Source of the DNA: Melitaea cinxia
Lineage: Eukaryota; Arthropoda; Insecta; Lepidoptera; Nymphalidae
Direction of reading: 5' to 3'
NCBI RefSeq assembly: GCF_905220565.1
Contig: NC_059413.1
Span: 11,381,001-11,445,000 of the forward strand
Length of the DNA: 64,000 nt
Part shown: in pieces, positions 42,006-54,900 of the stretch
Layout of the letters: each line of letters starts with the position of its first letter
Numbering within the stretch: the first letter of the stretch is position 1
Translations under genes and position numbers: made by a program
Notes under the pieces: generated by a model
Database searches by the model: none
The model's input: the letters and a program-made list of their open reading frames with translations, nothing else
What the model was told of the DNA's origin: nothing

Positions 42006-42160
42006 TTTTTGAAGGACGTTGATTCAATCGCGCAACTAGATTTAGTCTAGTGATCAGTGCGGCTGCAACTAGTTTTATTGTACGCATATGGCCATTTGGC
42101 CTTATACCTTGACAGAGGGGAACGCCTGTACATGGCTACTCCCCTCCGTGTTGCTCTTTG

Positions 42161-42870
42161 ATTCAAACTACATTAAATAATTTCTATTGAAAGTTTGTTA
42201 TTAGATAATTTCATACACAATGAAAATGCAATTGGATAATTTTGTCTATTCGATTTATTAAATATTTAATACATAGCTTCTATCTAAGTAAATGCACAAT
42301 ATTTATTGAGTAAAGAAAAGAGACCGTTATTATAATGTAAAATTATAAGAATTTATTTTTTAATTTCTTGTCAGCCTATAAAGAAAGTCCCGTTTACTTA
42401 AAAAATAAATAATGGCAACTGGATATAATCCTAGCAAATAAAGACTGTCGTTATAAACTAGCAATTTTTATACATGTGTGCTGTATTTGGAATTTTCTCT
42501 ATTAATACAGGTTTCAAAAGGCATATGGCGGACGTTTTATATATTTTTGCATCGAAAACTGATAAATTCTTTTAGTTATGAACATCTTGTGACCGCTAGA
42601 GAGTATTTGTTAAAAGTAGCTTATAAACGTTAGTTTTAATGTGTAAATAATTATATTATACCTATTGTCTTGTAAATATTGGTAGTATTTTCGTGCGTGG
42701 ACGTTTTGATTCGTATTGTTTAGTGAAAAACGAAGTCTGTGATATAAACAATACCTAGTTGATAATATAATTTCTTAAAGACTTTTGTAAATATTGTATA
42801 GATTATTTTAGAATTTTAGTAAATTTAATATATTGAACGAAGACTGAGAAATTGTGTGCGATTGCAAGCT
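42161..42870. other. 4E-T 5' flank and probable 5' UTR
   Basis: AT-rich, no ORF and no recognised repeat. Its start carries the second copy of the P-like target duplication. Confidence 0.5.
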
Positions 42871-42949
42871 ATGTCAGCTGTGAACCTATTGTCTTCATTG
42901 AAAGAGAAACCAACGGAGAACAGCCAGACGAATGGCTTCAACCAATCAG
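42871..42949 (+). CDS. 4E-T: 4E-T exon 1
   Basis: MSAVNLLSSLKEKPTENSQT then NGFNQS, donor CAG|GTAAAT in phase 1. The next exon is 12 kb away. Joined to exon 2 it reads NQSGYDESGSS. Confidence 0.8.
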
Positions 42950-45900
42950 GTAAATATATTAGTAATAATCATGTTATAAATATTTTCAAATCTACCTGCG
43001 TTTTGCTTACTATTGTCCTGGTAAAATTAATGAAATTCCAATCGCTGTTAGTACTTTCAAATTTAGTTGTCCTAATTCGAGGTCTATATGATTTGCTGGT
43101 TACTATTCTGCTAGACAAAGAATAGTCTAACACATTTTACAAATTTTGACCTATGAATTTTAATGTTTTGAATTATTCAAAACAAACAAAAAATTTTCCA
43201 TCATGCTTCTATGAATGATCTTCAGTAGTAGACTTTAATTAGTCTGAAGTAAAAACTTTGTTCACCCTGTACCCCTTTTTACTTATACACTATAGTTTAT
43301 ACGCACACTTATAGTTTATATAGAGAAGGAGTGCAGAATGCTAATATTTTTTGCTAATATACTCATTTGTTTATTATTACAGAAGTATAGTTATTGATAT
43401 CAGAACCTTAATAATGTTCAAACTTAAAATTTAAATTAATCATGGTTGAATATCGACAGATATCACTAGTGGTTTATAAACAAAACTGGTATTACCTCTT
43501 TGTATTTATACATTATGTTACATTCTATATCTTATATATTCAAATCAAACAGAAGCATAACTCTTCCAAAGCACTTAGTCTAAATTACTGAGCAACATTA
43601 TATTATCATATTATTCTATTTAAAGTTATTAACTTTTACTTTTTATTGTTCTATCCAAACATTACTACAACTTTAATTAATCATCAACTATATGTAAATG
43701 TAATGCCATATTACATGTACAAAAATTTATTGAAATAATAATAATAATAAGATACTACCAGTAACCTGTTTTACTCTTATATTAGTTATAAGAGTATGAA
43801 TAAACATTAAATATGTGACATTTGTAAAGGTAGTTAAATAGGTTTATTAACCTATAAATATTAAAAAAAAAAAAAAATTGTTTATATGCAAAGTATAGAC
43901 ACATCACGATGTATAGAATGCTCAGTATAGTTAAACTTATGAAGATTACCCATCTTCTGTGTATAATTTATGGTTAAGTAGATAATTTTGTTTATTATTT
44001 TCTAATGTTTGCATGAATTTCACTCATTATAATAAAACAACTTTATCAGATTTTATTAAGTTTTCTAGATGCCGATGTTTCGGATACTTTAGAGCAATCA
44101 TGGTCACTGGAGGACTGAGGAGGTCCTCCTCAAAAGTTGTTTCACTTAAATGGTTAACTTTGTTGTTTTAAATTAGTTGGTATTGAAATCTTGATTATAA
44201 TTTTTTTTAAATATAATTATCTATGTCGAAATGTTTGATTTTGACATTGCATTGGTGAATGTGCCATTTTAAAAAGACACCTAATAGTGACCGAATAGTT
44301 ACGCATAGTAGTGAATTAGACCTCGGAAACCTCAGTAGAGGCTGCATGGTGAATTAAGCTCACACTCTTCCTACATGGAGAGAAAGACATATACCTGGCA
44401 ATGGGATCTTACAGATTGAATCAGTCATTTAAAGATATACTGTATTATGAACAAGAATTATAAAAAAAAATATAAATAAAGTACCTAATTTGTTTTATCA
44501 AATGTTTTGTTCCTTGTGGACATAAACAAAACTAAGAATTAAATTATTACACTTATAAAATTAAAGTTAAGATAAAAATATTCTTGTATCAGTACTTAGT
44601 TTTTAAAACTAAATTATCCATTGTTTACAGAATTTGAGTAACTAAGTAAAAATTGAATTAGAAATTGCCAATTTCTAATTTAATTTTTCAATCAATGACC
44701 TTGTTCGTGTTGTTGATTTTAAAATCAAATTATGTAAAATTTTATGTTAACAATGTGTAAATGAACATTATCACTTAGTGATGCAGAACAAAATAATTAT
44801 ATGTTTACATGATTACTCTACTATGAGTAAAGATCGCTATCAGGTGTACACGATAACAACCGGGACCGTCGGCTTAAAGTGCTCGCCGAGGCACGGTGGG
44901 AAGACCTACAAGGACTGCACAAACACCCAGACCATGGCAAACACCTGTATGGCCAATACAAATGTTTGTCATGTGCGGGGATCGAAGCCGCAACCGCCAG
45001 CGCAACAGGCACAATCCATAGCTGTGACCGTTGCGCCAACGCGGCGTACTAATAATAAACACTAGCAATACCCGTGCGAATAATTCGCACTAAATAAGTA
45101 AAAAATTCCGAAGACGGGCAGCAGCTTGGGGAGGCCTATGTCCAGCAGTAGACTGCAATCAGCTGAAGTGATAATGATGAGTGATAAAGTAAACAATTTA
45201 CCGACCGTCAATCATGTTGACGTTGTTTCAAAATTAAAGCCGTCATATATATAATTTTAATAATTAATTAATTTATGAAAACAAAATCAATAAATTTTTT
45301 TTGTTATGGATGCTAGTAGAGCTAGCAATCTATACTAATATTATAAAGAGGTAAAGTTTTTAACTTTGTTTGTTTGTAGGGTTAATCATCGCAAATACTG
45401 ATCTGATCACAAAAATTCTTTCTCTAACAGAAAGCTACACTATTTAGGAGTGACATAGGCTATATTTTATTGTGATTGAACGAAAAATTGAGTGATAAAT
45501 CTTATATATAAAATTCTCGTGTCACAATGTTAGGGGGGGAGGGGCATTAAGGGTGGTTAATAACATATATGGCAAAGCTATGTTTGCGGGGTCAGCTAGT
45601 TATCTATAAAATGCTATATAATTTATGTGGAGTAATTGTGAGGTTTTTTTAAAAAAGGAGGCAAACACCTTAATCTTAGCTTATTAATATAATATATAAT
45701 GTGATGTATATTTTAACAACGAGAGGCATAGGATAGTGTCTTAAAAGTCTAATTTATGAATCTACTATGCTTAAAAAGATCTATTCTAATATTATAAAGC
45801 TGAAGAGTTAGTTTGTTTGCTTGAATACGCTAATCTAAAGAACTGCTTTTCCGATTTGAAAAAATCTTCCAGTGTTAGATAGCCCATTTATCCAGGAAGG

Positions 45901-48900
45901 CTATAGGCTATATATCATCATGCTTAGACCAATAGAGAAGGCTGAAACTATATATAGTTGAATATAAATTTGTTATAATGTCCATTTCTAAAGAACTACG
46001 CAATATTAAATTTTGTAAGATTTAAGCCAATATATAGATATTAGATAGCTGTATGTGATGTATATTCTATGTATCTTGTCGTAGTATTGTAGATTTTTAT
46101 GTGGTTTTTTTTTTTAAACGTAAAAGTTGTAAGCTTTGTGGTGGTTCTTGGCTATGTTTGGTAAAAATCGATCATCCAGTTTGAAGAGTATCAGCTCTTT
46201 TCCTAAATTAATTATTGCATATAGTGTTATTTAAATCTTAATTTAATAGTTAATAGTTACTAATTTTTATGAATTTATCTGTGGGTTTATAATCTAAGAA
46301 AGTAATAAGATATATCTCACTGTATCATCCAAATTACTATTGATACTTTATAGTTACTGTTTTGCCTATTTAACTCCTGGCTTATGTAACCTTTTAATTT
46401 TATAAGAATGGTTTAAACTATGTATCTATACAAATAAATAAAATTTGAGTGTCTGTTTGTAATATTAAAATAACCGTTTTTTTTTTTACAATATTATTTA
46501 TTTCATATATACGGTACATATACCAAAATAATTTTTTAAGCATTTTTTTATGATTTTTGTCTGTATTTCTGTCTGTCTGTCTGTCTGTTTGTTCTGGCTA
46601 ATCTCTGAAACGGCTGATGTAATAAGGAGTAACTTAGGCTTCTTTTATCTTACAAATTAATTATTTTATAACTGCGAACTGAACAATAACTATTTAGCTA
46701 AATTTCACGCGGATAAAGTCGCGGGCACAGCTAGTTCATTTATAAAATTTGTCTATACTATCTATGGATACAGGGTACCCATAGTACTCTTGTTAATTGA
46801 CCCGTTTTACGAATTAACTATAGTGCTAGTGACCAAAAAAGTAAAAAAAAATCTCGTTTAAATGTTCGTTTAAGTGCTTGGTTCTCACAAAAAAAAAAAT
46901 ACAAAATTATTCGATAGTTGTAAAAAATTTCTCTTGGTTCCGTAGCAAAAAAGCGATACAGATAATTTTAACGAGTCTAGAGATGTAGATGTCCTAGATA
47001 GATTGTAGCGCTGTGTACGCCCTTATCGCGGAACACAATGCGTGTATACCTTAATTCAATACCGACCCCAACGTTTTTTGAAGGGTGCAGGGACTGAAGG
47101 TCAAGGGAGATTTACCCTTGTTGGAAAGTACATCGCTTTGTTATTGGTGCTGTTTTCTTTTTTTTTTTATTATCTTTAAATATTAAACTCGAAGGTTTAG
47201 GGAGATTAATGCAAGGACGGTTCATTTTGTATTATAGTAAAGTAATACGAGAATAAATAATTTGTTATAAAATCTCTACGATTTGACTTAAGTGTATAGT
47301 GTTGACGAGCTAGATTAGAAACATACCATACATAAAAACCATAAATAAAAATGAAAAAAAAAGTGTAGTGAAAATAAAGTACCTTTTAAAAAAAAAATTA
47401 ATTTACAGACTTTGACAATCAACAAAAGAGTTTGTATGCGTGGGTGTATGTCAAATACAAGGTAGTGCGTGTAATTTTTTTAAAATTAATTTAATGTATA
47501 TTTTGTGTATAATTAAAAAATATATATACCTATATTAGCATTCTGCACTCCTATATAAACTATAAGTGTGCGAAATTTCATACTCCTCCGTCTGCCCAAT
47601 TTTCGTTATAAGGGATACAAAGTTTTTGCTTCACGTATTAATATATTATTTAGATTTTCACTATCAAATAGGTATATGTTATTTAAGTACCTGCAACAGT
47701 TAATCTAGCCCAAAGGGTGGTTGTGTAGAAGCCATTAAAGACTTCTATTTTTATTAATCCTCTGTGTGATTCCATCATATGGTCAGTTGCGGGGAAGTAA
47801 TATTATTGTGGCGTCGGAGATAAGGACATTACATAGTTTTACAAAACGTTATTACATACATTTACATAATTATATTGTTACCTTTGCACAGTTTTAAATC
47901 AATACGACAATTTTATTTAGTACTAGCTGTGCCTGCGACTTCGTCCCCGTTTTGGGTATTTAAATGATCAACGTGATTCTTTTAATTGGCATACACAACT
48001 TTTTTATTTGTAAACCGATTAACATGAAACAAACACTAAATGTTAAGTGAAGCCTACCACAATAAATTAGTGGAAACTGCATCAAAATCGGATAAGCCGC
48101 TTATGAAGTTAGCGTTCACAAATGCACAGACAAACAGACAAAAATTCTACTTTTTATTGTTTCGGGTGCTATTTGCCCTAAAAGGTATATATCTTCCATG
48201 TACAGGCAGCGACCCGTTACATTTTTATTATATGTATTGACTAGCTGACCGACGTCTCGTCATACAAACTGTCAAACGCGTAAATTTTGAATATTAATAT
48301 TTTTATTTAAGCTTGGCGGACCGGTCATAACACTGGCTGTTGCGCTCGCGGTCGCGGGTTCGATCCCCACTAACGACAGACATTTCTATTGGCTATTTAG
48401 ATGTTCGTCGTGGTCTGGGTGTTTGTGCAGTCCTTGTGGGTCTCCCCACTGTGCCTCGGAGAGCACGTTAAGCCGTCGGTCCCGGTTTTTATCATGTACA
48501 CCGTGTAAGTGATATATATTACGTATGTAAATATATATAATCTAAAGGATCAGATCATGGCAAACGCCAGTACGCTCTGTCTGTACAAACATTTATCATA
48601 AGCGAAGCGAAATCTGTACCTGCTGTGATTAGTGATATAAGGCTCATCAGAAAAACATTTAAGAATTGTTTGGTCTTATTCACATTTTTCTATCTGCTGT
48701 AGTAACGAATTTTTTTTTTACAAAGTGAGTATGTAGTGATAGATATTTTTGTCAGATTGTACCTCTTTGTCAGTAATTAATCAATGGAAGTATTTATTAT
48801 TAGTAAATTTCACGAATATTTTTCAGTACATTTTTAAGTAAAACGTCTTTACTCACGCTTGAATTGGGGAGTAAGCTGGTGAATGCGTGAAGAGATCGTT

Positions 48901-51900
48901 ACGAAAAGTGTGATCGGTCGAGGCGAACGGAGCAGGTGCCAGGGGAGCATATTTTATCTTTCTCTATCTCTCATAGCCAGTTACGTTTCATATTATATAT
49001 CTAAGACAGTGCAGGTCTACTGTGCAGAAGTTTTACTTCAGTCGTGTGGTCTAAAAGCACGCTCGCTTTTTTTCGTGAATCCTTTTTAACTTAAAACTCT
49101 CGTTAATAGGCGAAATTCAGGTAAGTTATGTGAATGTAAAGAAGACCGATAATAAAGAAATTAAGTATATCTTTGTCTTTTGTTTGAGGAACATTCCGCT
49201 AGGATCATTATACTAGAGTTTACACAAAGACAAGTTATAGTGAAGCGATTTAACTGTACAAGTATAATTTATCATATAATTGCGGTACTTAATAATTGTA
49301 AATAATTGTGTTTGCTGGCAAACGAAAAAAAAAAAAACGACCAATTACATCGACAATGTATCGATCGAATTGGAATCGAATGATGGAATTGATTGATCGT
49401 TCTGGCTTGATCGTTATCCAACGTACGTAGACGAAAAAAATTAACAAATGCACTAGTGGTCACTACGATTTCCGAGGGTTTCCCTCGATTTCTCTGGGAT
49501 TTCATCATCAGATCCTGGTTTCCTTATCATGGTACCACCCTTGGGATATCTCCTTTTCAACAAAAAAATAATTATCAAAATCGGTTCATCTAGTTATCCC
49601 CGAACATACATTTAAAAAAAACATATATAAACAAAGAATTTTTCGTTAAAATTAAATGTTAACTAAAAAAAAAAAAAAACTTAAATGCATAGGTATCGAA
49701 AGAATATTGTTTTACTCTACAGAAGAAGCCACTCAAATTGAACCTTACTAATACTTAGTTCATGAATAAGAATTTTTTGAAACCTTGTTTAGTACTTCTT
49801 TAAAATGATGATTATTGACTTGTATCACTTGTCACAGGAATCGGAAATTGTGATCGCTAGCTATAAAGCCAGTAACTCTAGCAACTGTGCTAACGCGTCA
49901 TTGCATTATCGTGTTATAAAAATGTATATACATTATGTATGTACTTATTCGACTGTATATTTTCTGCGACATAAAAATCTTGTTATTAACATCTGGTCTA
50001 AAATAAGACGAGGGATAAAAGAGATTTTTTTTTACGAAACTAATAGAAATATAATAATAACCATTATTAAAGATTACAATAAAAAATAATATTAATCTTT
50101 CAAACTACGAAAGGTAGTTTATACAACAGTAGTTTTTAGCGGCGATTGAATGTGCGTTACTTATGTAAGTGTGCATAAAACGAATTTACTACAATATGTT
50201 TATACAGTAATTAGATTTATAACTTCACGTCTAGACTGTATATCCAGACATTGCCAGATTTTGAATTAGCCTCCTTTACACAGGATTAACTGCAACTTAG
50301 ACTTATGTAGGATCACAATTCACAACTGTGATTGTGCGTCTAATTTTGTTTTGCAGATTTAGAGTGAAGCCGGAACAAATGTAAGTTCAGACAAAAAGTA
50401 AGCAATGACAGATAGAAATTGTTTTCCTGAATATTTGTTGTATATAGACAAATGATTTATTATCTGTTTTAAACTCTCATTAAAAATTAACTTGAGTATT
50501 TTAAGGCTTCTCAATTTAATTCTTTTATTTCGTGGAAGTGATCCCAAGAATCCTTAGAACTTATTATTTAGTGCTCGTAATTTGTTACAAATTAGTCTTA
50601 TACGTTCAAATATTAATTAATTGCAAAAATTTAATACATTTTAAAGGTTTCCCTTGTACCATAAGTACATTTACTTTTATTACTACGCTAAAGAGAATAT
50701 TTTTACTTTGAAAACATCGATGCATTATTTAATTGTCTACGTATAATACGTATTTATGAAAAGTAACGTAAATTTAAGGTATGTTCGAATAATTTTTGTA
50801 ATATAGGTAAAAAATTAAAATATCGAGGGTAGTTCTTACTCGTATTACGAAGCGGTCGCCGAGTGACCTCAGTCTTTGAGACGTAACCGTTCCTTGCGCG
50901 ACCCCGCGAATGTTCTTGCGAAAACATCGAGTTTTCACACCATCTCTGTTATATTGTTGTATTTCATATTATTGCTAATTCACCGTACTACGTAGTCTAA
51001 GACTGGTTGTCTTATTAATACGTAAAACTCGCGCGTCCTCGTCTCTCAGGCAACCCTAGTTTTAAGTTCTAATTTAATTATCTTTTTGTTTATGTACATA
51101 TTTAATATAATTTGATAATAAATAGTTATTTTTACTACGGTTTTAAATATTTATTTAGTGTAAGTTAAAGGTTAGGGTAGGTTTGGCGAGCGCCATTTTG
51201 TCGTGCCGCGTCACTAGTTATCCGCGCTTTCGTAATGGTGAGCAAGGAGGTATCGTGCGAGGTGACAAAAAAGGCTCGTAGGAGGAGACGTAGGTCCGGC
51301 CGGGCGGCTAAACGTCGAGCGAGGAAGTTGGCAGCGTTGGCGGTGACTACTGTTGATAAGTCGTCGCCGGTAAAATGCGCCGTGCACGCTTTCTTGCTGA
51401 GGTATCAGAGCGCGTTGAGGAAGGTCCCGACGCAGCTCCCACCCAAGATTCACGCCGGCCCGCCGTCGAAGAGGGTGAAACGCGTGTCGTGGCGTAAGTT
51501 CGTTATGTCATTCGAAATTTAAATATAAACGGTAAAATTAAATTGAAAACGCTTACCTTACCAATAATAAATTAAAAAAAGTTCTATATTTAAGCATGAA
51601 CAGAAACTTATTTTAATAATAATCATGATATACCTTTTTAAAATCCTTGTATTGTGTCCTTCAATTTGATACCCATATTGTAGTATTCGAGAAAAAAATT
51701 TTTTTTTCATTAACTACAATGGCTTCGCGCAGCCGCCATGTTTGATTTTTTTTAATGTCACCTATCTAAGAACACTTGGGCAGCTAAGATGAACCTAACG
51801 ATACCTCAGTTATGTAAATCCGTTCAGTGGTTCTGGAAATATGAGGTAGTAAAGAATATTACATACAAACACATACATACAAGATACGCGCGAAAAACAT

Positions 51901-54900
51901 AACCCTTCCTTGGCAGTCGGGTAATTAATATAACGAACATTAATATATATATATATTAATGTTCGGGGATAACTTCGTCGTTTATGAACCGATGTAACCG
52001 ATCGTATATATATGAACCGATTTTGATAATTCTTTTTTTTGTTGGAAAGGAGATATCCCTGGTGTGGTACCATGACAAGGAAACCAGGATCTGATGATGG
52101 GATCCCAGAGAAATCACGGAAAACTCGAAAATCCGCATAACTTTTTACTGGGTGTACCGATTTTGATAATTTTTAATTTAATCAAAATCCGATGTTTATC
52201 ATGTGTTCACATTTAAGTTTCATCGAGATCTGATTACAACTTTTGGAGTAATCTTTAATGATGCGTATTTACTTGACTAATTTTTCGTCTACCTACGTTG
52301 TATTACTTGTCGATATAATTGAAGTCGGTTTTTTTTTCGTTTCAATGCAAATACAATTTGTGTGTAAAAAATAAGGTTTAATTTTTACTTTGTTTACGTT
52401 TCCGAATAATTTTAGACGAATTATTAACATTCGGTAATAAAATCGTAATGTTGTAAGTGATTACTTTTAAAATTTGAGTTTCTTTTTTCGTTCATAATAA
52501 AAATTCATGGAATAATAATTATAACTGTTGACGGTTACTTTGAAGTCGAAGTGTCTAACGTACCGTTATACCTACATATCCGACTGTTTTTACATTTTGT
52601 TAATTCCTAGCCGATCCGGTGAACTTCGTACTACTGTTTTTTTTTTTTTTTTTTTTTTTTAATTTTCATCAATATATACCTTGTCCTGACCATAACGAAC
52701 AAAAAGAAGAAAAGAATATAACTGATTTTGTGCAGATTTCGGAAGTTAGTTAAGCGTGTTACGTACATTTCGGAAATAATTTTCTATGTATTAATACATT
52801 GGATTATATTTGAAAAGTAATTAATATTCATTAGTCGATCGAAAATTTCTTGTATGATAAGGAGGTAAGGATAAGGAGGATAGATAATGGAATTTTTATT
52901 ATCTGTTTAAATAAAATAAGTATATTGAAGTAAAACTTCTTTACCTACGCTTGACTTGGGGAGTATGGTGGCGAATGCTTGAAGAGAAATGTGATCGGGC
53001 GAGGTAACGGAGCAAGAGAGAGAGGTGCGAGCACATATTTTCTTTCTCTCTTTCTCCCATAACCAGCTACTTCTCGTATATCTAAGACATAGTGCAGGCC
53101 TGTTGTGCAGAAGTTTTACTTCAGTCGCGCGGTCTAAAGAACACTCATTTTTTTTAACCGACTTCAAAAAAGGAGTTGGTTACTCAATTCGACCATAATG
53201 TACGTTCGGGGATAACTTCGTCGTTTATGAATCGATTTTGATATTATTATTTTTTTGGAAAAGAGATATCCTAAGTGTGGTACTGTGATAAGTTAACCAG
53301 GATATGATGATGAAATCTCAGAGAAATCTAGGGAAAGCCTCGAAAATCTTAGTGACGACTAGTGCGTTTGTTAATTATTCCGTCTACTTACGTTACGTAT
53401 GTACCTGTTACTTGTCGATGAAACTGAAGTCAGTTTTTTTCGATTGCGAGCAAACATAATTATTTTAATATACACACGTGGTCGTCATTTCCTATGGCAG
53501 GCAATCTCATGCTTGTATTTCACGTTAGGCAAAAGCAGACTCTCGTCCTTATCTTTATATTTAAAATAAATCATAATATATTTAAAATAAATAATCATCT
53601 CGTCTAGCGGGATTTGAGCTGTGATAATTAGTGCAGTAATTGCTTTGTCGACAATAACATACCTCCTACGTATTCACCACCGTTTTTTTTTTTCACGGCA
53701 CGAATGTGACCTTTTTTTACCTCGGTGTTGCAGCGACGACCAAGGCAAATATTTGTATAGTGTATGCTGCATTCAGGAATCGAACGCGCAGACGTCAGCG
53801 CAATAGCCATAAACCGGTGCTGTAACCGTGGCGCTAATGCGTCGTCTAATTTTATTTTTCTTTCTTCCTAATCACTCAATTTATTTTGGGAGTCGTAAAA
53901 ACACTAAAGTTTAATAAAAACTGGTTTTTGTGTAAGAATTATTGCAATGTTTCGTGTTTATCGGTTTTTTAGTAAATTACTTCGTTGATAACTAATAGAG
54001 CAGTAATTTGGCACTCGATAGTTCGTTGAAATATATTTTTTTTTTATTTATTTTAATATACAATGCTCATCATACACGTCTTTCTTTCGTTATGTAATAT
54101 TTATAGGCTATTATTAAAAAAAAAGCAATTTTTTGAGAATTGACGTTGCGGTAACTCAACGGTCTCGCATCTGGCTGATGCTCTGACGGTTGCGGGTTCG
54201 ATCTATACACATTTAGGTCTATAGTTTATTGTGGTCTGGGCGTTTATGCTGGTGTGTTTTCGAACTTTCGACAAACACAGGATTGTGTAGGTCGTTGTGT
54301 TAATAGTTTTTTTTTTTAAATAAATTTAATTATACGGCGTCACAAGTAAAATATAGATAAATTATTTTATTTATTTAGTTTTATATGTAGATAAAAAAAA
54401 ATGAAATAGAAATTTATCAGTTTAATTTTAATGAAGGTTTCGTAAACCGGTTACAGCAGCAGATTGTTGCGCTAGGGGTCGCGTGTTCGATTGCACTCCT
54501 GTCAAATTAAGGTGTAGGTTATATAGGTAGTTTGGCTACGTGTGCTGGTCTACCGATACAGGATTTTATTATCTTTTGTGCGTTGTGTGTGTTTACAAGT
54601 ACCTTGGCAAGTCTATCTATTATAAAATTAATTTTGTGTCATTTAAATATCTAATAGAATATATATATTAGAATTCAAAACTTGGAAATAATATTCAAAA
54701 TAATCGACGATAAGGAGGTATGATAAAATAGAAAACTGGATTGACACGTACGATTACGTCGAAATATATATTATAATATTGTTTTGTATGGCTATAAAAA
54801 TTGCTATACAAATAAGAAATCTGTCTTTAAAGAGATGCAAATGCGTTTTTGACTAAAGAAATAAGACATGATGGATTAAGCGCTGACCCTTGTCCTATGT

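Larger units (their letters stand above)
39978..42160 (-). mobile_element. P-element-like DNA transposon (THAP-bearing), decayed
   Basis: The termini are inverted: CATAGAGCAACACGGAGGGG at the left, and the complement of CCCCTCCGTGTTGCTCTTTG at the right. They are flanked by the direct repeat ATTCAAACT (39,969-39,977 and 42,161-42,169). CA-starting ends, an 8-9 bp target duplication and a THAP domain gene read from the right end together fit the P superfamily. A Helitron-like fragment (40,385-40,600) and an AACCGACTTC repeat (40,677-40,942) have inserted into it. No full transposase remains. Confidence 0.75.
39448..42870. promoter_or_regulatory. Divergent promoter region of SFSWAP and 4E-T, split by a P-like element
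   Basis: The start codons of the two genes face away from each other. Without the 2,183-bp insertion at 39,978-42,160 only about 1.2 kb would separate them, so a shared bidirectional promoter is likely. I could not place transcription start sites: no convincing TATA or initiator stands out. A fragment AGAGCAACACGGAG at 39,771 matches the P-like terminus, hinting at an earlier insertion or excision there. Confidence 0.55.

Noticed and set aside
44778..45065. 95-codon frame with Thr/Arg-rich product
   Set aside because: It is a chance frame over an inverted SINE.
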